Notes under the pieces: generated by a model | Databases searched by the model: none | Seen by the model: only the letters and a program-made list of their open reading frames with translations | What the model was told of the DNA's origin: nothing | Shown: positions 1 through 8,296 of the stretch, one piece after another | How the letters are laid out: every line of letters starts with the position of its first letter | Numbering within the stretch: the first letter of the stretch is position 1 | Made by a program: the position numbers and the translations under genes | From: Chryseobacterium scophthalmum | GTDB taxonomy: Bacteria > Bacteroidota > Bacteroidia > Flavobacteriales > Weeksellaceae | Assembly: GCF_900143185.1 (NCBI RefSeq) | Contig: NZ_FSRQ01000001.1 | Coordinates: 1,674,001-1,738,000, forward strand | Direction: 5' to 3' | DNA length: 64,000 nt

Positions 1-1
1 T

Positions 2-322
2 GACAGTTCTACTTTAATGTTAAGACTTCAGATTCCGCAAATCTGGTCGGGTTTGCGCCCTATGGAATATTCAGCAAAAGAAGATGATGATATGGAAATG
101 GGAATGAAATCACGGGAAGCTTTAAATAAAAGTTTCAAAAACCCTAATATAATTATCGACTGGACGAAAGTAGACCAGGCTTTAACGCAGAAAAAAGCAG
201 AAGATTATCTGATCGTCAATTCAGAATCGTTGGATATGGATATTGTGAATCAGTTTTCAGATAAAAGTATTAAAATGAATGTGATCAATCTGATGTCTAC
301 ACCGGAATATCAGTTAATGTAG
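2..322 (+). CDS. DUF1800 family protein, C-terminal end only
   Basis: The frame is open from the left edge, so the start lies outside the window and only about 106 residues are seen. The visible part ends in a helical tail (…NLMSTPEYQLM). DUF1800 proteins are large, probably exported proteins of unknown function that are regularly encoded just upstream of a DUF1501 protein. That is exactly the arrangement here, with a 78-bp gap to the next gene. The assignment depends as much on that neighbour as on the short sequence. The two products probably act together at the cell envelope (inference). Confidence 0.7.
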   Translation, partial: DSSTLMLRLQIPQIWSGLRPMEYSAKEDDDMEMGMKSREALNKSFKNPNIIIDWTKVDQALTQKKAEDYLIVNSESLDMDIVNQFSDKSIKMNVINLMSTPEYQLM

Positions 323-400
323 TTTTAAGGTCGCAGGCTGCAGATTTTAACTAAAATTTGTCCTCTGTAACCTAATATCTTTAACCTAAAACCTAAATTT

Positions 401-1591
401 ATGATTATAAAGAGAAGAGAATTTTTAAAGATAAGTTCATTGGCAACGGCTTCCTTATTGGTTCCGAATTTTTTGCAGTCGATGACTTTAGATAATGCAT
501 TGAATCCAAGTCAGAAGATATTGATCGTTTTACAATTTACAGGTGGTAATGATGGTTTAAACACGATTATTCCGACCAAAAATGATATTTATTTTAAAGA
601 AAGAAATACGATTGCGATTACAGATTCATTAGCTTTAAATGATGAAACGGGAATCAATCCTTCGCTATCTTATTTTAAAGAACTGTTTGACAGCGGCGAA
701 CTTTCCCTAATGAATAATGTAGGTTATCCGAATCCTGATAAATCGCATTTCAGAAGCATGGATATTTGGCATTCTGCAAGTAAAAGCGATGAGTTTCTGG
801 AAACAGGATGGCTCGGAAGATTTCTGGATGAAGAATGTTATAAATGCGAACATCCAACGCAGGCTTTGGAAGTTGATGACATGCTGAGTCTGGCTTTAAA
901 AGGAGAAAACAACAAAGCTTTTGCGTTTAAAGATCCCAAAAAACTTTATCAAACCAGTCAGGAAAAATATTTTAAATCATTGTACAATAATGACCATCAT
1001 CACGATGACGAAACCGTTTCTTATTTATACAAAACTTTAGGCTCTACGATCAATAACGCTGATTATATTTTTGAAAAAAGCAAAGCAAAAAAATCGACTC
1101 AGGAATATCCGAATTCTAAATTGGGAAAAGACTTTAAAACGGTGGCTTCATTGATTAAATCTGATATCAACACGCAAGTTTATTATCTTTCTATCGGAAG
1201 TTTTGATACGCACGTCAATCAAAACGAAAGACAGCAAAAACTGTTTAGAGAGATCAATGATGCCGTAAAATCGTTTGTTGCCGATATGAAATCGAACGGA
1301 TTGTTTAATGACATTTTACTCATGACTTTTTCAGAATTCGGAAGACGTGTTGCCCAAAATGCAAGCAAAGGAACCGATCACGGCACGGCAAACCAAATGT
1401 TTTTTATCAGCGGCGGATTAAAAAAGAAAGGAATTCTGAATGCCCTTCCCGATTTACAAAATCTTAATGAAGGAGACTTAATTTACACCGAAGATTTCCG
1501 GAAAGTTTACGCTACAGTTCTTAAAAATTGGCTGAATGCAGATTCGTCAAAAGTGTTGGGTTGGAAGAACGGCATTTATGATTTTATTTAA
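401..1591 (+). CDS. DUF1501 family protein with Tat-type signal
   Basis: This 396-residue protein starts with a twin-arginine signal (KRREFLK at residues 4-10, then a hydrophobic stretch SSLATASLLVPNF), so it is probably exported folded. The body is typical of DUF1501: an early FTGGNDGLNTIIP segment, an internal SFDTHVNQ segment, and a late TFSEFGRRVAQNASKGTDHGT segment with histidines and acidic residues like those of alkaline-phosphatase-superfamily metal sites. No enzymatic activity is established for the family. It follows a DUF1800 gene, the usual pairing, and is probably co-transcribed with it. The start is the ATG directly before the Tat motif. Confidence 0.88.
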   Translation: MIIKRREFLKISSLATASLLVPNFLQSMTLDNALNPSQKILIVLQFTGGNDGLNTIIPTKNDIYFKERNTIAITDSLALNDETGINPSLSYFKELFDSGELSLMNNVGYPNPDKSHFRSMDIWHSASKSDEFLETGWLGRFLDEECYKCEHPTQALEVDDMLSLALKGENNKAFAFKDPKKLYQTSQEKYFKSLYNNDHHHDDETVSYLYKTLGSTINNADYIFEKSKAKKSTQEYPNSKLGKDFKTVASLIKSDINTQVYYLSIGSFDTHVNQNERQQKLFREINDAVKSFVADMKSNGLFNDILLMTFSEFGRRVAQNASKGTDHGTANQMFFISGGLKKKGILNALPDLQNLNEGDLIYTEDFRKVYATVLKNWLNADSSKVLGWKNGIYDFI

Positions 1592-1715
1592 TTAAGCTAA
1601 AAATTCACTCATCTTATATTATTCTTAGTTCATCGCTTTATTTCCTTAGTTCAAAAAATAGTTTTTGATTTAAATCAAGTAATCATGATACTTTTACGCC
1701 ATAAAATCAATAATT

Positions 1716-2396
1716 ATGACAGAAAAACGTATCAACAGAGAGCTTATATTTTTAAGAACTTTCGCCTTTTCGATGACCATTGTAATTTTCTTTTTAGTTA
1801 ATTCGGCTTTTAAAAGTAATGGAAACCAAAAGTTTTCAGAAATCGATGTGGAAAGAATTAATATCGTAGAAAAAGATGGTACTGTAAAAATGGTAATTAC
1901 CAATGTAGATCGTTTTCCAAACGGAAAAATAAAAATCAACGGTGTTTACACCAACGAAAAGCGTAAAAAACGTTCCGGAATGTTGTTCTTCAACGAAGAA
2001 GGTCTGGAATGTGGTGGATTTATCTATGACGGTAAGAAAAACGCAGATGGTCACTCTTCAGGACTTTCATTTACGCATGATCAATATGACGGTGATCAAA
2101 TCATGCAATTGTTATCTGAAGATTACCAGAAAGGCAATGAAAGGTTTGTAGGAAGCAGTCTTACATTCAACGATCGTTCTAAAAATGAATCTCAAAGAAC
2201 TAAAAATTTCGGACAAGGAACACCAAGAATTATGCTTGGAAAATCTCGCGGACAAAGAGATGGCCTTTTTCTTTTTGATGCAAAAGGATTGCCTAAAGCC
2301 ATGTTTTATGTAGACAAAGAAAACAAAGCAAAGCTCGATTTTTATGATGATAAAGGAAATATTACTGCTTCATTTCCCGAAGATTCACCAAAATAA
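1716..2396 (+). CDS. Membrane-anchored protein of unknown function
   Basis: I do not recognise a named family in these 226 residues. One hydrophobic segment at about residues 13-31 should anchor the protein with the rest outside the cytoplasm. The soluble part is rich in short beta-type stretches with repeated D/N-G turns, such as FNEEGLECGGFIYDG, LFLFDAKGLPKAMFYVD and LDFYDDKGNITASF. That suggests a repetitive beta-sheet domain. It is a stand-alone gene with an upstream gap of about 120 bp. The next genes downstream are a sensor kinase pair, but nothing in the sequence links it to them. Confidence 0.75.
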   Translation: MTEKRINRELIFLRTFAFSMTIVIFFLVNSAFKSNGNQKFSEIDVERINIVEKDGTVKMVITNVDRFPNGKIKINGVYTNEKRKKRSGMLFFNEEGLECGGFIYDGKKNADGHSSGLSFTHDQYDGDQIMQLLSEDYQKGNERFVGSSLTFNDRSKNESQRTKNFGQGTPRIMLGKSRGQRDGLFLFDAKGLPKAMFYVDKENKAKLDFYDDKGNITASFPEDSPK

Positions 2397-2473
2397 ACCG
2401 TAAACACATTTTCAATTATAAACTTTATAAATAGTTCTGTATTTTTATAGAACTATTTTGTTGTAACAAAATC

Positions 2474-3499
2474 ATGAAGAAAATTTTAACCGAAATACAG
2501 CAGAACAAATACTTTTTACTCTTTATTTTTCTATTTTCTTATGTGCAAACCATAGAAATCCGTTTTCAGACAGAAAGAGAGATCAACTGGTACACTTTCA
2601 CACCGGAAGCTCCCGTTTTGTATTTTGTAAACGCCGGTATTCTCTTTCTGATTATGCGTTTTCTGATGATGTATTGGCAAAAATCAGACAATTTCAATTT
2701 TAAAGAAATTTTTAAAATTTTTGGAACTTCCCTTCTTCTGTATTTAGTGATACTTACTATTTTCAAACTTATTATCGCTTTTATTTTTAATACTTTTGAA
2801 AGGAATTTTAATGCACAAACATTTCTCAACAATGCTATTTCAGATTTTTTGAATGCTTTTATTTACGGAAGTTTTTTTCTTGCTTTTTATTATTACCAAA
2901 AAAATCAGAAAAATCAGAAACAGATTGTAGCTTTTAATGAAATGCTTTCCGAGACCAAGATCAATCAGCTTAAAAACCAACTCAATCCCCATTTTTTATT
3001 TAACAATCTGAATATTCTCGACCAGCTTATTGAAGAAGATAAAACACAAGCTTCAGATTTCCTCAATGAATTTGCAGATATTTACCGCTATGTTTTGCAG
3101 GTTTCGGATAAAAGATTGGTAGAAATTGATGAAGAATTAGCTTTTGTTAAAAAATATTTCAAACTGATTCAGCACAAATACGGAAAATCTTATCAATTGG
3201 AAATAAAAAATAATCAATCGCAAGGTTTTATAGTTCCGTTAAGTCTTCAGTTATTATTAGAAAATGCCATTCAACATAATTTGGGAACAGAAACAAAACC
3301 TATTTTTATCACCATCAGCATTGATGAAGATCTTAATGTTTCAAATAATATAATTCAAAAGAGAAACACAAAATCTCCATCAGGAAAAGCATTGAAAAAC
3401 CTCAACGAACAGTATTTTTTACTGACCGAAAATCAGATAAAAATTCAAAATACAAACGATCAATTTTCCGTAACCTTACCTATAATTAAAAAAATATGA
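2474..3499 (+). CDS. LytS-type sensor histidine kinase
   Basis: The 341-residue protein has four hydrophobic segments in its first 140 residues (about 12-28, 47-67, 85-105, 128-141) and a short linker helix. A His_kinase (PF06580) core follows, with the phospho-acceptor in LNPHFLFNN (H173) and an N-box in LLLENAIQHN (N264). There is no separate sensor domain, so the membrane part is probably the input. Its ATG overlaps the next gene by four bases in the form ATGA, so kinase and regulator are translationally coupled. The signal it senses cannot be read from the sequence. Confidence 0.92.
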   Translation: MKKILTEIQQNKYFLLFIFLFSYVQTIEIRFQTEREINWYTFTPEAPVLYFVNAGILFLIMRFLMMYWQKSDNFNFKEIFKIFGTSLLLYLVILTIFKLIIAFIFNTFERNFNAQTFLNNAISDFLNAFIYGSFFLAFYYYQKNQKNQKQIVAFNEMLSETKINQLKNQLNPHFLFNNLNILDQLIEEDKTQASDFLNEFADIYRYVLQVSDKRLVEIDEELAFVKKYFKLIQHKYGKSYQLEIKNNQSQGFIVPLSLQLLLENAIQHNLGTETKPIFITISIDEDLNVSNNIIQKRNTKSPSGKALKNLNEQYFLLTENQIKIQNTNDQFSVTLPIIKKI

Positions 3500-4260
3500 T
3501 AAGAATAGTCATTATTGAAGATGAAATTCCCGCAAGAAAAAAACTCATCAGATTTATTGATGAATTAAAAGAAACTACAGAAATCATTGCAGAAATTGAT
3601 AATGTTGAACAGGCTATAGATTTTTTAAAAACAGAAAAATCTGTTGATCTTATTATTTCAGATATTGAATTGCTAGACGGAAATGCGTTTGAAATTTATG
3701 ATCAGGTGAAAATTTCCTGTCCGATTATTTTCACGACCGCTTATGACCAATTTTGGATGAATGCTTTTGAAACAAATGGAATTGAATATCTTCTGAAACC
3801 TTTTACTTTAGAGCGTTTTCAAAAAGCATGGAATAAGTTTTCAGTCTTAAATAAATCTCATGCTTCTGATGAAATTTTATTGAAAATCAGCCAGATTCAA
3901 AAAGAGATTCAACCTAAAAGTTTCAAAGAACGATTCAGTGTAATCAGCAATAAAGGAATTTATTTTTTAGAAACTGAACATATCACATTTTTTAAAGCTG
4001 AAGAAGGAGTTATTTTTGCGTTTGATGATTCCGGTAAAAAACATTTACTCAATCAAACCGTGCTTAAAGAAATAGAATCACACCTAAATCCTAACGAATT
4101 TTTCAAGATCAACCGTAGCGAACTTGTCAATAAAAAAAATATTATAAAAATGGAGCGCTATTCGAAAAACGCTTTAGCTTTAGAAATGAAAGGTTTGGAA
4201 AATCCACTTATCACAAGCCAAAGTCAGACAGCTGATTTCAGAGAATGGATTGAAAAATAA
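3496..4260 (+). CDS. LytTR-family response regulator
   Basis: At 254 residues this has a receiver domain followed by a LytTR DNA-binding domain. The receiver shows the acidic pair at E8/D9, the phospho-acceptor D56 (IISDIEL), T80 and K101 (LLKPF). The LytTR part begins near residue 145 and carries the family pattern FFKAEEGVIF and FFKINRSELVNKKNI. It overlaps the sensor kinase gene by four bases and is its cognate regulator. The target promoter is unknown. A terminator hairpin starts directly at the stop codon. Confidence 0.94.
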   Translation: MIRIVIIEDEIPARKKLIRFIDELKETTEIIAEIDNVEQAIDFLKTEKSVDLIISDIELLDGNAFEIYDQVKISCPIIFTTAYDQFWMNAFETNGIEYLLKPFTLERFQKAWNKFSVLNKSHASDEILLKISQIQKEIQPKSFKERFSVISNKGIYFLETEHITFFKAEEGVIFAFDDSGKKHLLNQTVLKEIESHLNPNEFFKINRSELVNKKNIIKMERYSKNALALEMKGLENPLITSQSQTADFREWIEK

Positions 4261-4292
4261 AAACCTTCCCAAATTAGGAAGGTCTATATTTT
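4259..4292. terminator. Bidirectional terminator between convergent genes
   Basis: ACCTTCC and GGAAGGT form a 7-bp stem around a short AT-rich loop, with an A-run on one side and a T-rich stretch on the other. It lies between the stop of the LytTR gene and the stop of the small minus-strand ORF, so it can serve both. Confidence 0.75.
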
Positions 4293-4430
4293 CTAGTGAG
4301 GCGAAGGAATTGATTTCACATCTTTTGCTTCTTTGTTTTTATCGAGTTTCTCGGTAACTTTTTTAATGATAAAGTCTATAACAATTGGCACAACAAGCGC
4401 TACGACAGCTTTTAATATTCTGGATTTCAT
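4293..4430 (-). CDS. Small 45-residue ORF, one membrane helix
   Basis: This is an ATG-to-TAG frame of 45 codons on the minus strand. The product begins MKSRILKAVVALVVPIVI, a positively charged N-terminus followed by a hydrophobic helix, and ends in a lysine-rich tail (KLDKNKEAKDVK) that looks cytoplasmic. Its stop abuts the bidirectional terminator, which supports a real transcript. I recognise no family. It could be a small membrane protein, or chance coding in a gap of about 230 bp. Confidence 0.5.
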   Translation of the reverse strand: MKSRILKAVVALVVPIVIDFIIKKVTEKLDKNKEAKDVKSIPSPH

Positions 4431-4490
4431 AATAATTTTATTTTCGAAATTAAATTACAACTTTCAAGCCAAGTTTTTAATTAAATAGAA

Positions 4491-5513
4491 TTATGACTCT
4501 TCATTTGTTGTATTTTGAGCATTATAATTTGAGTGAGCAATTCTAATACTTTTAGCAATTCTCTGTTTCAGTTTTCTCGGACCTAAAACCGTTAAAAACT
4601 CTCCCATTCCCAAAATCATTCGCTCCAGTTCAAAGTTCAGCTGTACGCAAATTTTAAAAGTCGTTCCGCTTTCATCTTCTTTAATAATTTCCTGAGAATG
4701 ATGAAATGGCTTGGTTTTTACGTAAGGCGCGTGTTCTGAATTAACAAAAAACACAACATTTTGAGGTCGCTGGGTTTCTGAAACGGTTGCTCCAATCACT
4801 TCCCCGAAATAGCGGTCTGCATCAAAATCTTTATCGATATATTCCGTTTCATGGTCTGTTTCAATGGTTATCATTCGGTCTAAAGCCAAATTGTAGATTG
4901 CTTTTTTGTGCCAACAAATCAAAAACCAACGATTGTTATATTCTTTCAGTAATTGGGGATGAACCGTCAGAATATTCTCTTCTCTTGCCTTAAAACTTTT
5001 ATAACAAATCTTTAAAACCTTTTTATTTAAAATATTTTCATACAAAACATCAATATGCTCCAAACCTTTCAACTGTTCATTTTTATCTAAATGAATAATC
5101 GATTTTTGGCTGGTAGAATGGATAGAATCTTCCAACTTCTGAATCACACCATTCATTTCCTTGAACATCGAAAAATCTTTGAACTGCTTTAAGATCTGTA
5201 TCGCATTATTCATCGCTTTTAGGTCATTTTCGTTCACTGAAATCTGATGAATACTGTAATCTGGGTCGCTGTAACGGTAATATTTTTTTTCAAAAACTTC
5301 AATTGGCGCTTCATAACCAAACTTTTCGCTTCGCATATTCTGCAAATCGAGTTGTACCGTACGTTTGCTGACGAAAGATTCTTTGCCTTCAAATTCAAAA
5401 AGCGCTTCGGAGCATTCGTCGATCAAATCTTCCAAAGTGTATTTTTTGTACTTATTCTTCAAACATTTATCTAAAGTTTTGTAGCGAATTAAAGCGTTTT
5501 TGTTAGATGACAT
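4491..5513 (-). CDS. WYL-domain transcriptional regulator
   Basis: The 340-residue protein has an N-terminal winged-helix region (about residues 1-70, with a C-terminal wing containing KRTVQLDLQNMRSE). A WYL domain follows at about 150-230, in which the signature appears as NNRWFLICW, and then a WCX-type C-terminal extension (LNFELERMILGMGEFLTVLGPRKL). WYL regulators bind small ligands or nucleic-acid products and often control defence or DNA/RNA damage genes. It lies about 1 kb upstream of the RtcB gene on the opposite strand with a HopJ gene between them. A role in regulating that locus is possible but not shown. Confidence 0.9.
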   Translation of the reverse strand: MSSNKNALIRYKTLDKCLKNKYKKYTLEDLIDECSEALFEFEGKESFVSKRTVQLDLQNMRSEKFGYEAPIEVFEKKYYRYSDPDYSIHQISVNENDLKAMNNAIQILKQFKDFSMFKEMNGVIQKLEDSIHSTSQKSIIHLDKNEQLKGLEHIDVLYENILNKKVLKICYKSFKAREENILTVHPQLLKEYNNRWFLICWHKKAIYNLALDRMITIETDHETEYIDKDFDADRYFGEVIGATVSETQRPQNVVFFVNSEHAPYVKTKPFHHSQEIIKEDESGTTFKICVQLNFELERMILGMGEFLTVLGPRKLKQRIAKSIRIAHSNYNAQNTTNEES

Positions 5514-5552
5514 AAAATAGGTTGAGGTTTAGATTAAGACTAAAGCAGGATG

Positions 5553-5609
5553 AATTCCCCTCCTTTGGAGGGGTGGCGAAAATTCGTAGAATTTTTGACG
5601 GGGTGGTTT
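5553..5609 (+). repeat. Dispersed repeat with CCCCTCC/GGAGGGG palindrome
   Basis: The element starts with a near-perfect palindrome (CCCCTCC TTT GGAGGGG) and continues for about 40 bases to GACGGGGTGG. A near-identical copy in opposite orientation lies at 52024-52078. The two differ at only a few bases in the middle, which identifies a dispersed intergenic repeat of this genome. Confidence 0.85.
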
Positions 5610-5624
5610 AAAATGAACATCCAA

Positions 5625-5693
5625 TTTGTCATTCCGTAGGAATCTAAGCAACTACTTATAAAAATTTTGCAGAGATTCCTACGGAATGACAAA
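5625..5693. repeat. 21-bp perfect inverted repeat
   Basis: Arms at 5625-5645 and 5673-5693 are exact reverse complements, reading TTTGTCATTCCGTAGGAATC outward, with a 27-bp AT-rich centre. It sits downstream of the HopJ gene (minus strand) and could act as a terminator-like hairpin. The CATTCCGTAGGAATG core also occurs at 6143-6159, which suggests a REP-type family. Confidence 0.85.
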
Positions 5694-5711
5694 CTATATG
5701 AATAAACAAAT

Positions 5712-6044
5712 CTATTTTCTCACCAAAGCTTTTCCTTCAAAAGAAATCCCGTCCCAACCGAATTCCATAAAATTTCTGATGTTTTGATGATCTGTTCCTT
5801 CAGGGTTCTGCAAAACATCTTTTCTGTAAAATTCTCCGAAGAGATTTAATGTTTCTTCTTTTGAGAGGTCATTTAGTTTCGCAAAACTGAAAACTTTGCA
5901 CGAACCGTTGTTTTGATTGGCTTCATTTACAGTATTTCCGTTGGTAAATTTAGTTGGAGTAAAGTCGTAATGTTCATCAATAAATGCAATAACATCTTTA
6001 AATTGAATTTCCTCCGCTGATTTTTCTAATTGTTCGAATAACAT
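5712..6044 (-). CDS. HopJ type III effector family protein
   Basis: The 110 residues match the HopJ family (PF08888) along their length. They show the YDFTPTKFTNG motif near the N-terminus, GSCKVFSFAKLNDLS in the middle, TLNLFGEFYRKDVL, then DHQNIRNFMEFGWDGISFEG at the C-terminus. Despite the name, which comes from a Pseudomonas effector, the family is widespread in free-living bacteria without type III secretion and its biochemical role is unknown. The gene is a single unit on the minus strand, flanked by palindromic repeats on both sides. Confidence 0.9.
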   Translation of the reverse strand: MLFEQLEKSAEEIQFKDVIAFIDEHYDFTPTKFTNGNTVNEANQNNGSCKVFSFAKLNDLSKEETLNLFGEFYRKDVLQNPEGTDHQNIRNFMEFGWDGISFEGKALVRK

Positions 6045-6094
6045 ATTTTTATTTTTAATATTTCTGAATAAGTTAATTTTTAATCATAAAATCT

Positions 6095-6166
6095 GCTCCA
6101 TCGGAGCAATATCTGTGTAGAAATTTAAAAGGACACCATTGGGCATTCCGTAGGAATGCTATCTTT
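6095..6166 (+). repeat. Composite palindromic element, copy 1
   Basis: Hairpin A is GCTCC-ATC-GGAGC (6095-6107), followed by the conserved tail AATATCTGTGTAGAAA. Hairpin B is GCATTCC-GTA-GGAATGC (6143-6159), followed by TATCT. The two hairpins start exactly 48 bp apart. Copy 2 at 26683-26752 has the same order, tail and 48-bp spacing but different stem bases. The rest of the 6045-6533 gap holds this element, AT-rich sequence and the structured element at 6409-6486. Confidence 0.8.
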
Positions 6167-6408
6167 TTCTGTCGATAGATTTTTACAGACCGCTCCTACA
6201 AAGCTTAATACATCATTATCTTTATTTTTCTATATCAGTTTGCCACCTTGTGGCTTTTCTTAGAAACAAATTATTTCTGACTCCAGATTTACAATTAATT
6301 TTTTCAAAAATAATTAAAATAAATTGATCTACGCAAAAAGATTGCACACTTATGTTTTTATTTTGCATCAACAAAATGACAAAGTAGTAATAAAAAGTCT
6401 AATCTTTC

Positions 6409-7919
<1,511 letters not shown>

Positions 7920-7943
7920 TTTTTTTAAAATTTCATAATGGTG

Positions 7944-8051
7944 GGAACAGTAGCTCAGATGGTAGAGCAACAGGATTACTTTTCGCTTACGGCAAATAAA
8001 GTTCCTATGAATTAAGGTTGTTGGTCGCAGGTTCGAGCCCTGCCTGTTCCT
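7944..8051 (+). ncRNA. tRNA-like RNA with a hairpin in place of the anticodon arm
   Basis: The 108 nt fold as a tRNA except in the anticodon arm. The acceptor stem is GGAACAG/CTGTTCC (7944-7950, 8044-8050). The D-stem is GCTC/GAGC (7953-7956, 7965-7968) with loop AGATGGTA. The T-arm is GCAGG-TTCGAGC-CCTGC (8027-8043), and a five-base variable loop TGGTC precedes it. Bases 70-73 pair with 8018-8021 (last digits of 7970-7973), after which a hairpin of about 40 nt replaces the loop. That hairpin has stem ACTTT/AAAGT (7978-7982, 7998-8002), an inner GCT/GGC stem and an AAA internal loop. No normal anticodon is visible and CCA is not encoded. It recalls the tRNA-like module of bacterial Y RNAs found beside rtcB in Salmonella. 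A short-intron tRNA is the main alternative. Confidence 0.8.
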
Positions 8052-8059
8052 CAAAATAT

Positions 8060-8094
8060 TGAAAATGTTTATATTCAACAATTAATCATTTTCA
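8060..8094 (+). other. Hairpin directly after the tRNA-like RNA
   Basis: TGAAAATG (8060-8067) and CATTTTCA (8087-8094) are exact reverse complements around a 19-base AT-rich loop. It is AT-rich and lacks the conserved motif of the following three hairpins. It could be a spacer hairpin or a weak terminator of the tRNA-like transcript. Confidence 0.55.
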
Positions 8095-8110
8095 TTTTTC
8101 ACAAAATTTA

Positions 8111-8283
8111 AGGCAAAGAAAGTTCCTATTGATTTCCCACATTTACTTTCCGCCTTTTTACAAATTACGAGGCAAAGGGAGTTCCTATATTTGGATAATT
8201 ACTCCCCGCCTTTTATAAAACTATAGGTAAAAGGAGTTCCTATATATTTCACTTAAAAGAACATACTCCTCACTTATTTTTTT
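8111..8283 (+). ncRNA. Array of three covarying hairpins between the tRNA-like RNA and the next ORF
   Basis: Three hairpins share one plan: a 4-bp outer stem, an AAA bulge facing a single C, a 6-bp inner stem and a loop that begins TCCTAT. They lie at 8111-8155 (AGGC/GCCT, GAAAGT/ACTTTC), 8170-8211 (AGGC/GCCT, GGGAGT/ACTCCC) and 8225-8275 (AGGT/ACTT, AGGAGT/ACTCCT). Stem bases differ between copies but pairing is kept by compensatory changes, as expected for RNA structure. The last hairpin is followed by seven T residues, 14 bases before the next ATG, so it may terminate or attenuate transcription. The same two strands occur in the arm of the tRNA-like RNA with the loop at the opposite end. 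Confidence 0.7.
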
Positions 8284-8296
8284 AAAATTAAAAACA

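Noticed and set aside
7944-8051. Ordinary tRNA or tRNA with a group I intron
   Set aside because: No 7-base anticodon loop closes on a 5-bp stem, and the insert of about 35 nt is far too short for a group I intron. A short protein-spliced intron cannot be excluded, but the insert carries the motif of the downstream hairpins.
8183-8200. TATATTTG in the second array hairpin as a promoter for the 583-residue gene
   Set aside because: It matches TAnnTTTG, but no TTTG lies about 19 bases upstream, and the bases form part of a hairpin with compensatory changes.
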